Below are positions 23,718-36,000 of a DNA stretch of 64,000 bases, one piece after another. A program made the translations under genes and the position numbers. The number at the start of each line of letters is the position of its first letter. The first letter of the stretch is position 1. Location: positions 387,324 through 451,323 of the forward strand of contig VXAZ01003466.1 of the NCBI GenBank assembly GCA_013399875.1, in the 5' to 3' direction. The stretch comes from Gymnorhina tibicen. Taxonomy: Eukaryota; Chordata; Aves; Passeriformes; Artamidae. Under the pieces are notes generated by a model that saw only the letters and a list, made by a program, of their open reading frames with translations, was not told where the DNA came from and made no database searches.

Positions 23718-26049
23718 AAATTGCTCACTGGATGGAGTGGGACAGGCATTCCCTCAGGGTGTTGTCACGGTGGAAAGTGAGTGTGGGATGAATCTGTCTT
23801 GGTGACAGTGCCTGGACGAGCAGGGTCGGGTGACCCTGCAAAGTCTGAAGGCTGGCAATATGCCAGCAGCGTGCCTGGGCAGTGCCCAGGGCATCTCCCA
23901 CGTCTCTCCTGAAGGAAGCAGCTGCCTTGCACCATCCCTGCTCCTCCTGGGCCTCCCACAGCCCCCCACGGAACCAGCTGTGGGAAGAACTGGAAGACCT
24001 CATTGCAGACACCAGTGCCCTCTGTGAAAGCGAGTTAATGAAGGTACCTGCAGCACTGCCCCATCTCCTCAGCCCCAAAACGATGTTTTGGCGGTGCTGA
24101 ACAGGCGGCGGCTGCCTGGCACGGCAGGACCCCGCCACGGGATGCTGAGGGGCTGTTGTGAGGCCGCCCGTGGGATGTGCCCGGAGCTGCTCAGCAGAGC
24201 GAGCGTGCAGCACGAGCCCGGGCGGGGCGGAAGGATCCCGAACCGGCTCCAGGGAGAGCTGCTGGGTGCCGGGTGCCCAGCGCTCACGGCCGGGCTGTCA
24301 GCGCCCATTGAGTTAAAATAGGATCGCGGCCCCGCTGGGCTCCTGAGGAGCTCGAGAGGAGATTCGTGTTCACAGCAAAGTCTTCTGCAAATGGGAAAAG
24401 CGTTTTGTGGAAACTGGCAGCCAGGACATGTTCCCTGTAATGCCGCTGCATAAAGCCTTGGAGGAATTTCATCTGGAATAATGTATGAACCTGCGCAGGG
24501 GGAGAAAATCAGACGGAAACTGATGACAGCTGGGTAAAAAATGACAAGAGAATGGATGGAGTATTTTACAAGGGATAGGAAAAAGTTTCTGTCTTGTTTA
24601 GCACAGAAGAAGTGCTTGAACTGAGGATATGACCGACAGCTGTGAAGACACCAGGAATAGCCATGAGGAGAAGGACAGAACGGTTGGAGCAAGGAGGGCA
24701 ACTGGGAGGAAAAACCCCAAGGAGCCACAGGCAGAGGTTCAGACTGCAGCTCCCTAGAAACTGGATGTTTTCACCTCACAGTGTCACGTTCTGCAGTCAG
24801 TACCAGGACTGCTTGACCGAAGGATGCACCCAAGGTTCTCTGCCCAAACTGTTTCAGTTCTGAGAATCTAGGCTAAAATTGGTAGATTTTGCAAGCTGTT
24901 TATAGCTTTCCACAGAAAAATCCTACCCTTGGCACATTTGTTTTCAATGCAATGTTCTCTTTCATGTTAAAATTCATAAATATCAGTAAAGCTTTTATAA
25001 TGGTGCCTGTTACCATTGTTAAAAATAAACTGCGAGTTTAAAAACAGAAAATAAATTTATATATTTAATAGCACCAAATTATCACTATAAATGTCCCTTA
25101 TCATTTTTATTAGCTCTTTTGGATCCCTGTGTTTCCCTGCTCTGTTTTCTAAGCAGCAAGAGGAGGTTCAGCGTGTCCCTTGCTGAGGTGAGCCGAGGCT
25201 CTGCCCTGCACATCCTTGCTTGCAGGAGCCTGCCAGCGTCCCTGGGAATCCTCCTGCTGTGAAGGACACAGACCTTCAGCACTTGGCTTTAATTTGGTTG
25301 ATTTTACACACGGGAGAATCTCCCTGTGTTTGACAAACACCAACCCCCAGGTTCTCCTCCAGCGGGCAATTCCATTTATAGCACATCCAAAAGCAGGGGT
25401 AAAATGGAGTTCAGGATTTCATTCCACTGGAACAGTTAAAATGTAACCTATTGAGGTCGTTTATAGGCTTGAATTTGCAGTCAAGGGTGCTGAGCCCTGT
25501 CATTCTTTCCTCGTCCTTGTGAATAATGATGGGCAAGTAGAGGGGGCACAAGGACATTTTAACCCTGGACTTTATAGCAGCTGGTATTCAAAACCAGTGG
25601 TTTCTTCATTTTTTTCTCCTTATTTGTGTTTCAAACCCATCCTCTATGAAATAAACCCCAAAAGAGTCAACATTTCAGCCTTTCCCTCTCCCAGGTGTTA
25701 ATGGAAAGTAGAAACACTTGGGATGTGCATTTCAATTGGAACAAGCGACACGATTTTTGTCAAGCTACTTCGTGTCAAGCACATAAATAAACATGTGCAT
25801 AGGGAAAAGGTTCAATATTTCAACACTGGTTTCTTTTTGCAGTCTTCAAGATGCAAGTCCAAAACATTTCTGTCAGGAAATTTGGGTGGGAGGATATTGG
25901 AAGTATGAAAAATGTGCATTTACTGAAAAATGCGTCAGAGTCAAAATCTCAGGGTTTCAATAAAACCGTCATGTCACCTAACAGCCCCCAGTTCCTTTGA
26001 AACTTCGGGAAAACCATCCAGAGCCAAATCATTCCCCAAAATCCTGCTA
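23718..26049. other. Single-copy sequence
   Basis: No gene or interspersed repeat recognised. 24090-24260 is CpG-rich with GGGCGGGGC. 24400-24560 and 24880-25090 are AT-rich and repeat-free. Sequence from 25500 to 25950 is AT-rich with no long frames. Confidence 0.45.
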
Positions 26050-26290
26050 CCCCAAACGGGGTGCAACCCCTCGGCCGGCACCTCCCCGGTTGCTGGCAGC
26101 GGCCCGGGCTCGCTGCTCCGTGCCGCGGGCTGCAGGAACCAGCGCGGTGCCGGCGGCGCCGGGGAGCGGCAACAGCAGAGCCCCCGAGGGCTTCCGTCAG
26201 CTCCTCCGCTCGCGTCGCTGCTCGGCCTCCGCAGAGCAATTCCTCACACACACAGTCCCGAGGATGAGCCGGCCACCGCTCGTCCGGATC
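26050..26290. promoter_or_regulatory. CpG island-like region, left part
   Basis: Roughly ten CpGs fall in the 60 bases 26101-26160, far above the window norm. No TATA box. It could be a CpG promoter for an unannotated transcript in either direction. Both strands stay open across it, as expected of such composition. Confidence 0.4.
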
Positions 26291-26429
26291 GATTTGTATC
26301 TCCTCTCGAGGAACTAGCGGCTGAAACACAAATTCAAGCTGAATAAAACATGAAAAAAAAAAAAAATCTTTAAAAACTGCCACTGAAGCATGGAAAGCTC
26401 TTTTCTTGCTGAATTATGCTGGCAAAGTA

Positions 26430-26770
26430 ATGAGAGGGCTGCGCTGGCTCCCAGCTTGCCCACGCGCGGTGTCACCCCGCGTGGGCAAGCCCCGCCGTGC
26501 CCGGCGCTCGCCAAGGCGTGGGGCGAGCGGAAGGGACGCGGGCAGCAGCTGCCGGGTGCCCGGGCTGGGCACTGAGCCCCTTCCCCACGCAGCCCGCACT
26601 GCCCCGGGCACGGCGGGGCTCTGACAGCTCACCCGCGACACGGGCAGGGCGGGGCGGGCGCTGCGAGGGTCCCTCTGCACTGACACCCGAGCCCATCCGC
26701 AGCCCGGCCTCACGAGCACAGGGCGGCGTGGGCTGCCGGACACAGCCCCGCACACTCAGGGTTTCTCATC
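26430..26770. promoter_or_regulatory. CpG island-like region, right part
   Basis: A second CpG-dense block separated from the first by an A-rich stretch (poly-A near 26355). It contains GGGCGGGGCGGGC (Sp1-type) near 26650 and the palindrome at 26454-26490. Candidate promoter or enhancer, unproven. Confidence 0.4.
26454..26490. repeat. 37-base near-perfect palindrome
   Basis: The arms are GCTTGCCCACGCG and CGCGTGGGCAAGC, 13 of 13 paired. An inner GGTG/CACC pair sits around a single central T, with one C:C mismatch between the two stems. Each arm contains GCGTGGGC, eight of nine bases of the EGR-type site. It can be drawn as a hairpin or cruciform. Confidence 0.9.
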
Positions 26771-27663
26771 TTGCGGTGAGCGGCTGCTGGGCTGTGCTAC
26801 GAACTCCTGTCAGGGAGTTGGGGAGAGCCAGAAGGTGCCCCCGAGCCTCCTGTTCTCCGGTCTGAGCCGAACCCCGTCTCCCTCAGCCGCTCCCTTTATG
26901 ATTTCCTCTCTATACTCTTCACTGAACACCTCTAGCACCTCTCCGGACCATCTCGGGTGTGGTCCAGAGCATCCCGTGCTGGCGGATCCGCCGCAGGGAG
27001 CGAGGTGCTGGCAGGACTCAGAGCAGGCAGCACAAAGTGTACACAAGGATACTCAGCTAAAGGCAACAGCACTGAAATAAATGGCAGGAGCAATTGCTCT
27101 ACTTTATTAGATGCTGACAAGAGAACATAAATCCCTATCTGCAAAAATCGGTTATGTGCATTTGGACAACTGAATAAGGAGGTCTGAAATATTGTTCTAT
27201 TTACTTTCACGGCACAGAACCAAGACACTCTTTGTTGCCTCATAAAATGCAGCACAGTGAAGTTAATACCTCTTCGCCAGCAGCTTTTTGCTCCCTCTTG
27301 CCAGGGACAGCCTCCGTTTGCGAGGCTGCTCCATCAATCCGGAACCCGCAAGACCTCGGGTTTATGGATGCGTTTCCTTGATCCAGGGCTGAAATAAATG
27401 CAGATTATGTGTCTCATGCACGGGGCTGCCTCGCAGCAGGCGCTGCCTGATTCCAGCGCGTCAAGGGCGCAGAGGTCACTTCAAACCCCTGACCTGCCCT
27501 GCTGACTGCTCCTGCCCCAGAACAGCACGAGGGGCTGCTGGAAAGCAGAGGGGCTGGCAGGGAGAGGGGCTGGGGTGCTGGACACCTCCTGGGTGGGGCT
27601 TGGGGCAGAGGAGGCTCCATCCGCGGGGGCTTGGGTGGGAAAAAGTTGACCCACTTTTGTGGT
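26771..27663. other. Single-copy sequence
   Basis: No gene recognised. 27050-27260 is AT-rich. 27530-27640 is G-rich and may be a diverged CR1 extension of the next element. Confidence 0.4.
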
Positions 27664-28037
27664 TGTTCAGCCTGGAGCAAAGGAGGCTCAGGGGGGCCCT
27701 TGTGGCTCTGCACAAGTCCCTGACAGGAGGGGGCAGCCGGGGGGGTCAGGCTCTGCTCCCAGGGAACAGGGACAGGAGGAGAGGGAACGGCCTCAGGCTG
27801 GGCCAGGGGAGGCTCAGGCTGGACACCAGCAGGAATTTCCCCATGGAAAGGGTGCTCAGGCCTTGGCAGGGGCTGCCCAGGGAGGTTTGGAGTGCCCATC
27901 CCTGGAGGTGTCCAAGGAATTCCTGGAGGTGGCACTCAGAGCTCTGGGCTGGGGACAAGGTGGGGGTCGGGCACAGCTGGGACTCCCTGGGCTGGGAGGG
28001 CTTTTCCAGCTGAAAGGATTCAGTGGTTCTGTGATTT
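27664..28037 (+). mobile_element. CR1 LINE 3' fragment, well preserved
   Basis: CAGCCTGGAGCAAAGGAGG, CTGACAGGAGGGGGCAGCC, CTGGACACCAGCAGGAATTT, GCTGCCCAGGGAGGTTTGG and the tail CAGTGGTTCTGTGATTTTTG. It serves as reference for the truncated copies at 394-611 and 22249-22470. Confidence 0.95.
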
Positions 28038-28440
28038 TTGCCCTCCCAGCATCGCTGGCGATTGCACCTTCACTGCAGCACAGAGATAAGTGGCAGAGGC
28101 TGCAGTGCTGTGTGCTCTGGATTTGGTCCCTGCCTGTCTTTGTTTTTCAACCCAGTTATTCAACACAGTTATTTTTGGGAAGCCCTTGGGACAGATTCAG
28201 GCTGCAAATTCAACAGTAGAGTCACACAAACGTGTCCCACTTGTCTCACCCGGGAGCCAGCACCGAGGAGCACTCGCGTGTAACTCAGAATCAATGATTT
28301 ATTCAGCATAAGTGATTTATTTTATTCTGCTCCTTTAATAGCCAAAAGCAAAACTTTCTGTCTTCAGAGGTACTCAGCTCGGTGGTGGGGTTGGTTTTTT
28401 TCAAATACAAATAATCCCAAAGTGTTGCTTGCTGACAACA
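28038..28440. other. Single-copy sequence
   Basis: No gene recognised. Confidence 0.4.
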
Positions 28441-29010
28441 GACAGGACACGGTGGATAACGCTCCCCTCATTCCGCAGTGGGGCCGACAATCAAAGGTGC
28501 CCAAATTTGTTTTCCAAGCGCTTCATGCAAGGCGATGCTCGCTCACATTTCCTTGGTACGCAAACATTAAATAGCAGGCACTTGGCAAATTAAAATATTT
28601 ATGAAGTTCCAACTCTGAAATGGAAAGCAGGTATGTCTTTTTGCTGCACCTTTAGGAAAAAACTCAAGCTGATCCAGACGTTATGCAAGGAATTGAGCTT
28701 CTGCTGCCAGCTCTGCCCCTCCATCCAGGCACAAAGCTCCCGTAGTTCTTCCACTGAATTTTGTAAACCTTCACTCGTCAGTTTTCATTGATTCTTGTGG
28801 GCACAAAGCATAGCCAGCACTTCCCAAACCTCCAAATTGCTATCTCATTAGCAGCTCAGCATGATGTGCCTTGTGCATACCAAATGAGGTGGTATGCCTG
28901 CGCATCACACTTCCTCTCCATAGATTTCCATAGAAACATTAAAAGCACAGTTATGTTTCTGGTCCATTTTCTCCGCTGTAGTCTGTCCCCACCTGTTACA
29001 GTAGCCGGGT
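28441..29010. promoter_or_regulatory. Candidate conserved non-coding element
   Basis: Repeat-free, moderately AT-rich sequence without long frames, with words such as CAATCAAAGG, TTAAATAGC and AAATTAAAATATTTATG. Enhancer-like composition; no direct evidence. Confidence 0.2.
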
Positions 29011-29840
29011 GATTAAAGGGTGCCCGCATTCCTAATTTTTCCTTTCCGCTGAGTTCCAGCAGCGTCAGATCTTCAAGCACAACTGACAAACAGAGGGAGG
29101 CTGTGGAAGGTGGCAAAGACAGTCTGAGAGAAAAACCAAAGTAATGGGATTTTCTTAATTAAAATGTTACCCCTGAGATGAAGGTGGGACCACCGCAGGG
29201 GTGAAATCCTTCAGCTCCGTTTTCAAGGCTTGGGAGCTGTGCAAGGGCTCAGAGTCACACACTTCAGGTTATGGTGCATGGTAGAGAAGATCCCCACAGT
29301 GGGGAATGTCTAAAACTGGCTTTTTTTGGTTTATTATGATCCAGAACTCAGTCTGACTTCCTCCTAGACATGTTTTCCCAGTGAGGTGAGACTGGCACCT
29401 GGTTTTAGACAACACAACAGAAGTTCCAGAGAGGATCCAGTGTGGAGCAATGAGTGATGGTAGAAAGGCTGGGCAAATATGGGATTCTTTTGAGGGGGAA
29501 TGTTGGTGTCCAGCAGGCGTTGACTCACCACCGGCGAATCACTAACAACCCCACTTCTCCAGGCAGAGCAATACGACAGCTCCTGGATTTCTCCCTGCGT
29601 ACCTCAGAAAAACACAACCCCCCCTATTAAATAGTAGGTGCTACTGGAAAAGAGCATTTATCAGAGTGATGTGCAGCTGCTCGGATGCGCACACCTCCGA
29701 GGGGAGCACCCACACACCACAGGGTCTCCCGTGGATCCCATCTTCCTGCGTATCCAGCACCCTGTGCAGCTGGAACACAATCCTGCAGAGACCGGGGTCG
29801 GGGTGCAGTGCTGAGGGTACAGAGCCTCCCTGGGAACATG
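29011..29840. other. Single-copy sequence
   Basis: No gene or repeat recognised. Confidence 0.4.
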
Positions 29841-30135
29841 CGGGGGGAAGTCCTGAAGTATGTGGGAAATAAACTGATTGTAGCCGTCGTGGAATATGAG
29901 CCGCCGTAATGAACTGGCTCCCAGCTCTCCAGCGCCGGTGGAAAGCTCATTTGCTTTATATAATTGGAAGTGTCATATTCAATAGCACTTTCTGAACCCT
30001 TTTTTTTTACAGAGAATCCACAATAATTTGTTGCAATACAGCCCCATTGATTCCTGTTTGGAGCTATAGATCAGGTAATTAGACATAATGAAAAGCAGAG
30101 AAGGGAGAAGGATGTAAAATTTCTAAAGCTATAAG
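29841..30135. promoter_or_regulatory. Candidate conserved non-coding element
   Basis: Repeat-free stretch containing CCACAATAATTTGTTGC and CAGGTAATTAGACATAATG, with homeodomain-type TAATTA. Enhancer-like by composition only. Confidence 0.2.
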
Positions 30136-31569
30136 GGGTCGTCACCTATTGCAGCGCTCGTATTGATTCCCTTCACTGTACGGAAACCTGGAACTCTTAA
30201 GAGCAGCAATAATGGCACTTCAAGTGCTCCAACGTTGCTGAGAGCATAAGAAGAAAAATACTGCTTGGTGCCAACTGAGTTGTGACAGAGCAAAAGGATG
30301 AGCAGGCAGGAGCGGTGAAGGAGGGGCACGCGGGGAGAGGAGGGATGAGAGGGATGCCACCCTTCCAGGACTGCTCTGCTTCGGGAGGGATGGAGGAGAG
30401 CAGCTGGTGGGTCCTTCAGAGTTGCCTTTTTCTCTGCCTTCCTGCTGGCATCAGAGGTTGACTCATTTCAGTGCTTTTTCAGCCTGATTCTGCAGCTGCT
30501 CTTGTGCTTGGACTAGAGGAAGGCAGAGGAGAGGGAGGAGCAGCATCAGATCTCTGCCTCTTTCCCTCCACATTCCCCTCATATCCTGCACCAGGTACGT
30601 GGAAAGTGACCCAAGTATTGCCCTGGACCTGGACCTGCTGTCACGTGCATCTCTTCATCTCTGATGCCAGAATCACAGAGCCTGGCAACCGCTCGCTTCC
30701 TGGCTTTCTTTTCATACCTTCTCTGTTCCAAAGGAAAAGGCTTGAATTCAAGTTTTTCCTGGCCTGGCTCTTCCACTCAAGTGCTACAGCCCTCCCTCAG
30801 ACAGGCTGATCCCCCGTCGGTGCTCCCTGCAGCAGGAGGAATAAAGCCGAGGGAGTAACAGGGAAGCGTTCCACAGCCCCTCTCTGCCCAGAGGGACACG
30901 AAGGATCCGGGAAGGGCAGGGATGGGCAGAGGTGGCGCTGCCTGCGGAGGCCAGGCACGTCCTGCTAGGGCAGAGACCTCTGAGGAAGCCCTGAACTGGC
31001 CCTTTGGATACTTGTTCAGTCTCTGGGCTTAAAATGCCCTCTCACTGAAAAGGACTAGGGAAAATCTCCCCTGAGGCAAGATTTTCCACACTTGATTCCT
31101 GAGCGTTTCAGCCATATTCCTCTGCTGTGTATGCCCGGCTCTTCCCACGCCTAAACAAGCTTTGCACGGGCACCTTGGCTGCAATGAAACCTCCTCTCCT
31201 GTTAGAGACACTGGGCAGCTGCTGACCATCACCCCGCGGTTCCTGACTCCTGAGGGCAGTCCCTGCAAACAGCTGAGCTCACGAGGGAAGCACATGGTGC
31301 AGGTTTGCCGTGCTGGACTGGCTGCATGGCTGAGCCAGGCTCTGGCCGGCTCTCCCCGCACCTCCAGACCTTGCTGTGGGGCAGAGCTCGCAGCCAGAGC
31401 TCCCTTGTGCAGCAGCTTTTCAAGAGACCCTGGGTGCCACCAGTCCTGGGAACAGTGAGGGCTTTAGGGGAGGTGAGAAGAGTTTGGTTATTTGAACCAG
31501 GGCACGAAACTCTGGGCTTGGGTAGGTGAGAACTGAGAAAACATGTTTTCATTTTTTGTGGAATTAATC
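30136..31569. other. Single-copy sequence
   Basis: No gene or repeat recognised. Short frames on both strands overlap and show no known motif. Confidence 0.45.
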
Positions 31570-31678
31570 TATAATTATGGAAGGGACTTTAAGATCATCC
31601 AGTTCCATCCCCTGCCATGGGCAGGGACGCCTTCACTAGACCAGGTCGCTCCAAGCCCCGTCCAACCTGGCCTTGAAA
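31570..31678 (-). mobile_element. CR1 LINE 3' fragment, diverged
   Basis: TATAATTATGGAAGGGACTT, then CCTGCCATGGGCAGGGACGC and CCGTCCAACCTGGCCTTGAA, on the minus strand. Confidence 0.9.
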
Positions 31679-33259
31679 GGAAAAGCACGTGAAAGCCAGA
31701 TATGAACAGGAAAGCACTTCAGTAAGTTTGCTCTCCTTGCACAAATTCACAGGGAATTCCTTTGGAAACACTCCCTTCTTCTTACATGGGAACTCAGTCT
31801 GTGTTCATCAAGCACAAAACATCACAAAGTGCTTTAAGCAGTTGAGACATTCAGTGCGAGACTTCACATCGGGAATGCAGGATGTGTGAAACCGGCTTGA
31901 AATAGGACAAAAAAAAAGGAAGAGCTGTTCTATTCCCCAGGGTCTGCTGCCGTGTTCTCAGGCTCTGGAACTTTTCAGCATTTCTAATGCGGAGCATTAT
32001 AAATATTCATACAGACACTCATAGGCTAAAATTAAATGAGCTCGTCAGGTTTATTTTTAGCATAATGGACGTAGGCAATAAGAAAATCCCAAGGCAGGAC
32101 TGGGTGGGACGGGGTAGCGGTGGTGTCCTTCCCCCAGGGCAGGCAGCGGTGCGGAGCGGAAGGGAAAGCACTCCCGGGGAGGAGCGCGTGGAGAGGAGGC
32201 CGCGAGCTGGCCGGGGCGACGGTCGTGTTCCTCAGCAGAGCCCCCGCTCGCATGGGAGCTGGGCCTGGCACTGGTGAATAAATTCGTGTCATACGGATGA
32301 GGCACTCCGGTGCTGGGAAAACCGAGCTCCTCGGGGAGCTGAGAGAGCCGGGGGCTGGCACTGGGAACCACAGCAAACGGGAACCACCCGGTGTGGCTGG
32401 CGCAGGGCAGCAAGCCCACGGTGCAGAGTGGCACGAAGGGACGAAGGCATCCAAGGTGTTCTTTTCCTGGCTGGAAAATCATCTTTGAGTTAGTGCTGGG
32501 AAAAGGGCGGTCGAGGGCTCAGCAACAACCCAGAAATGCATCAGTTCAGGACTGGAAAGGGAAATACGGAGGGGGAAAAAACCGAAACCAGGGTTCTTGG
32601 TGCACGTGGGGGTGCTGAAGGGCTGCGAGTGTCCAAGGAACTGACTGCAGGAGCCCAGGGAGAGGAGGGCAGTGGGGGTAGCTCCAGAGGAAGGGGATGT
32701 ACCAGCACGGAGCTGGACGGAGCAGACACAGGAATGCTTTTCCTGGGATACCTCTTTCCATTTGTTCCATTCCTACATTTTCTTTCTGAATACAAATCCC
32801 TCAGGCCACTCGCAGCATCCCGGGGCCAGAGGGGCCTTTGCTCCGGTGCAGCACGGCAGCCACGCTTCCATGGAACCAGCCAGGGATTCCTCTTTCCTGC
32901 TTTAGTGCTTTTAGTTTTAATCTTTTACAATCTGTAGAAGCATCTTTGAAGACAGGAACTCCCGGGATTTTTTGAAAAGCCCCACACAGCTCGCAGTGGG
33001 CGGCTGCCTTCCGCAGGTGCTCCGAGGACACGGCCCTGGTTCACTGAGGAAAGGCTCAGGCTGCCAGGAACGAGCTTCCGTGAGAGGTTGGTGGGCAACA
33101 GCCTCCGGAGAAGGGGAAGGATCCACCTTCTGCTCCTTTTAAATGTATCTTAAACAGCTGCGGGCAGAATGAGCCCCTCCTGCCTCCCCAAAGGCGGGGC
33201 TCTCTCTGGGTTGTGTGGTGGGGGGTCGGTGGGTGCCAGCGGGACACGGAGAGAGGGAA
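31679..33259. other. Single-copy sequence
   Basis: 31980-32085 is AT-rich and enhancer-like (TATAAATATTCATAC, AAATTAAATGAGCTCG). 32090-32270 is CpG-rich. No gene recognised. Confidence 0.4.
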
Positions 33260-33598
33260 CACCTCTCCTGTGAGGACAGGCTGGGAAAGTTGGGGTTGGC
33301 CAGGATGGAGAAGAGAAGGCTCTGGGGTGATCTAATTGCAGCTCTTCAGTACCTAAAGGGGCTCCAGGAGAGCTGGAGAGGGACTGGGGACAAGGCATGG
33401 AGGGACAGGACCCAGGGAATGGCTTCCCACTGCCAGAGGGCAGGGATGGATGGGATCTTGGGAATTGGGAATTCCTGTCTGGGAGGGTGGGCAGGCCCTG
33501 GCACAGGGTGCCCAGAGCAGCTGTGGCTGCCCCTGGATCCCTGTGAGTGCCCAAGGCCAGGCTGGACCCTGGGGCTGGGAGCAGCCTGGCACAGCGGG
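33260..33598 (+). mobile_element. CR1 LINE fragment, 3' end missing
   Basis: Extends further 5' than most copies (CACCTCTCCTGTGAGGACAG, GTTGGGGTTGGCCAGGATGG), then CAGCTGTGGCTGCCCC. It stops at GGGAGCAGCCTGGCACAGCG, where sister copies continue for about 100 more bases. The 3' end was lost after insertion. Confidence 0.92.
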
Positions 33599-33789
33599 CG
33601 CTCTGGCAGGGCTGGTGCGGGTGACCCCAGGACGCTGCCGAGGCCGGATCCCTGCTGCTGCTGCAGCCACTGGGATGCCATTATTTCTTTCCCGTACCCC
33701 ACAATTTTCAGCGCCTGGGTTTAGCACACACCCTTCATTCCTGTGTCAAAGCACAGAAGTGCCTTTACCTTTCAGTTCATGATTCACAT
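33599..33789. other. Single-copy sequence
   Basis: Begins at the broken CR1 edge; no gene recognised. Confidence 0.35.
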
Positions 33790-34255
33790 TTCTTTTTTTG
33801 ACATAATGTGACATAATGCAAAGTGCTGGCTGCAATTATGTACAGTTTGATTGTGTGCTGGTTTGTCACTCAGGGCAATTATTTCTTTTTAGTAGTAGTA
33901 ATTGATACTCTGAGTTGCCAAAGATAAGAAATCCAGCAGCAAGCAAAGCCATTTGTCATCCCCGCAGCCTTGATAAATAATAATTGAACTGGCTGCCTGT
34001 ATTGACAAACAGAAAGGCAGCTCTGATCCAAGGGAGATGTTAAAAACCTAAAAATCAGGGTGTTTTTGAGGGAATACCATTTATCCATAAATAAATCTAC
34101 CACTTATTTCTAATTTATTTTCTTCTGAGGAGCATTTGTTTTTACTCAGAAAGCCAGTGATATCAGATGGGAGGTTCTTCAGAGTTTTATCCTATAATGC
34201 TTTATATTTATTAATGTAGAGCATTGCTTCCTGTTCTTAAAAGCCAATCTTAATA
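33790..34255. promoter_or_regulatory. Candidate conserved non-coding element
   Basis: AT-rich, repeat-free, with a perfect tandem decamer (TGACATAATG twice, 33799-33818), GATAAATAATAATTGAAC and several TTGTCA/TTGACA words. It is the most enhancer-like stretch in the left half. Not proven. Confidence 0.3.
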
Positions 34256-35411
34256 GAAATAATCACTAAAAACCAATAAAATTAAGTGGCAGCAGTCTTT
34301 TGGTAAAAGTAGGAAAAGAGACGTGGTTGTGTTGCAAGCAGCTGTGCTGGGCCCTCGGTGCAGGTGCAGCCGGAGCAGGTGCCTGCCCAGGGGGGTGCTC
34401 AGGGACAGGGCAGGGGTCCCACCCCGCAGCCCCCGAGGCCTCCACAGAGACCTGGCCAGGCACCACCAGTTCTGCTGTAAATGGGTTTGGGCTGGTGCTC
34501 GCAGCTGGGCAGGAGAGGCCCCACCTCCCCTGGCTGCAGGTGTCACATGGACTGAGCAGATACACAGGAAACTGTTCTACTCTACCCTTTTTATTTTTAC
34601 TTTTTTAATCGTCTGCTAGGACTTTAAACAGGCAGTGAACCTAAACACCAGAGAATAAACGCCCTGCTGTTCCACCAGGTACAGGCAGCTATTTTTATAC
34701 TTGGATTTTGAATTATCAGTGGTTCTGCAACGAGATTTTTCACATTAAAGAATATCCCTAAAAAAGGAACTTTTAGAAGATAAGTCACTCCTAATAATCT
34801 TGCTTGGGTAGTATTTGGGCTGTCCTCTGTGATATTTAAACAAAGGCCACGATTCCTTGGACTAAGTCTCCTGAATCAAACTAATACAGTTTAAAGCAGT
34901 TGCTGTTTTCAGCTGGAAACGTGGAGGTTGTTAATCCTCTCCACAGGCACAGGGACCGTGCTGGGAGCCCAAGCCCGTCCCCTCTTGCTGCGTGTGGATC
35001 CTGCACACTCGGCCCTGCCTCTGGTATGGATCTGCTTATCTTAAAAAGGAGCAATATTTGATGCTGTTTTTAGAGACGTTATCACACCAAAAGCCTTTCC
35101 TCGTGTTTTCACCTATTCATTCATTCGTTCCTCCCTGGTTGGAACAGGCTGGGGAGATGAACCACACTTGCTGCTCTCTGCTCCTCCGCCCAGAGCAGGG
35201 GGCAGGTCCGAGGCTCTCGGGGACAGGCCCCATGGCCAAGATCTGCTGCTCTGGGAGGCAGTTTGGGCTCCTGGACAGCTCTCTTGTGTTTGGGGCAGCC
35301 CAGAAGGGTCATGCAGGGGTTCTCAGTTCCCAGAGGTTCTCACGGCCCAGAGTTCTCCGTTCCTAGGGGTTCTCATGGCCACGCTGCTGGGTCAGGAGAG
35401 AATCCCCCGGT
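34256..35411. other. Single-copy sequence
   Basis: No gene recognised. 34680-34900 is AT-rich and repeat-free. Confidence 0.4.
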
Positions 35412-35568
35412 TCAGTGCTGGAGTCGCTATCCCTGGAAGGGCTCAAAAAACAAACAGACATGGCACTTGGGGACATGGTTCAGTGGGCATGGGGGCATTC
35501 GGTTGAAGGGTGGATTTGATGATCTTGGAGGCCTTTTCCAGCCTTGCAGGTCTGTGGTGATTCTGTGA
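35412..35568 (+). mobile_element. CR1 LINE 3' fragment (older subfamily)
   Basis: ATCCCTGGAAGGGCTCAAAA, ACATGGCACTTGGGGACATG, GATGATCTTGGAGGCCTTTT and the tail GGTGATTCTGTGAC. Confidence 0.93.
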
Positions 35569-35717
35569 CTGGGAGCGGGTCCAGGGCAGCGCTGCTGGGG
35601 TCACAGAAAGCACCTGGGATGCGCCAGCGGGACGGGGTTGATTTTGTGATGAGCAACCCAAGGCAGAAACTGCTCCAGCACCTCTGGTTATGGGGTGGGG
35701 TGTCGGTGGCCCCCCCT

Positions 35718-36000
35718 TTGGACAAGGGCTGGAGGGACAGGACATAGGGAATGGTTTCCCACTGCCAGAGGGCAGGGATGGATGGGATCTTCGGGAGGAA
35801 TTGTTCCCTGGGAGGCTGGGCAGGCCCTGGCACAGGGTGCCCAGAGCAGCTGTGGCTGCCCCTGGATCCCTGGCAGTGCCCAAGGCCAGGCTGGACACTG
35901 GGACTGGGAGCAGCCTGGGACAGTGGGAGGTGTCCCTGCCCTGGCAGAGGGTGGGATTTAAGTCTCTTCCAACCCAAACCACTCTGATTTTGTGATTCTA
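35718..36000 (+). mobile_element. CR1 LINE 3' fragment
   Basis: GGACAAGGGCTGGAGGGAC, CAGCTGTGGCTGCCCC, CTGGACACTGGGACTGGGAG and the tail GATTTTGTGATTCTA. It follows the preceding CR1 copy by 150 bases, as an independent insertion of a different subfamily. Confidence 0.94.
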
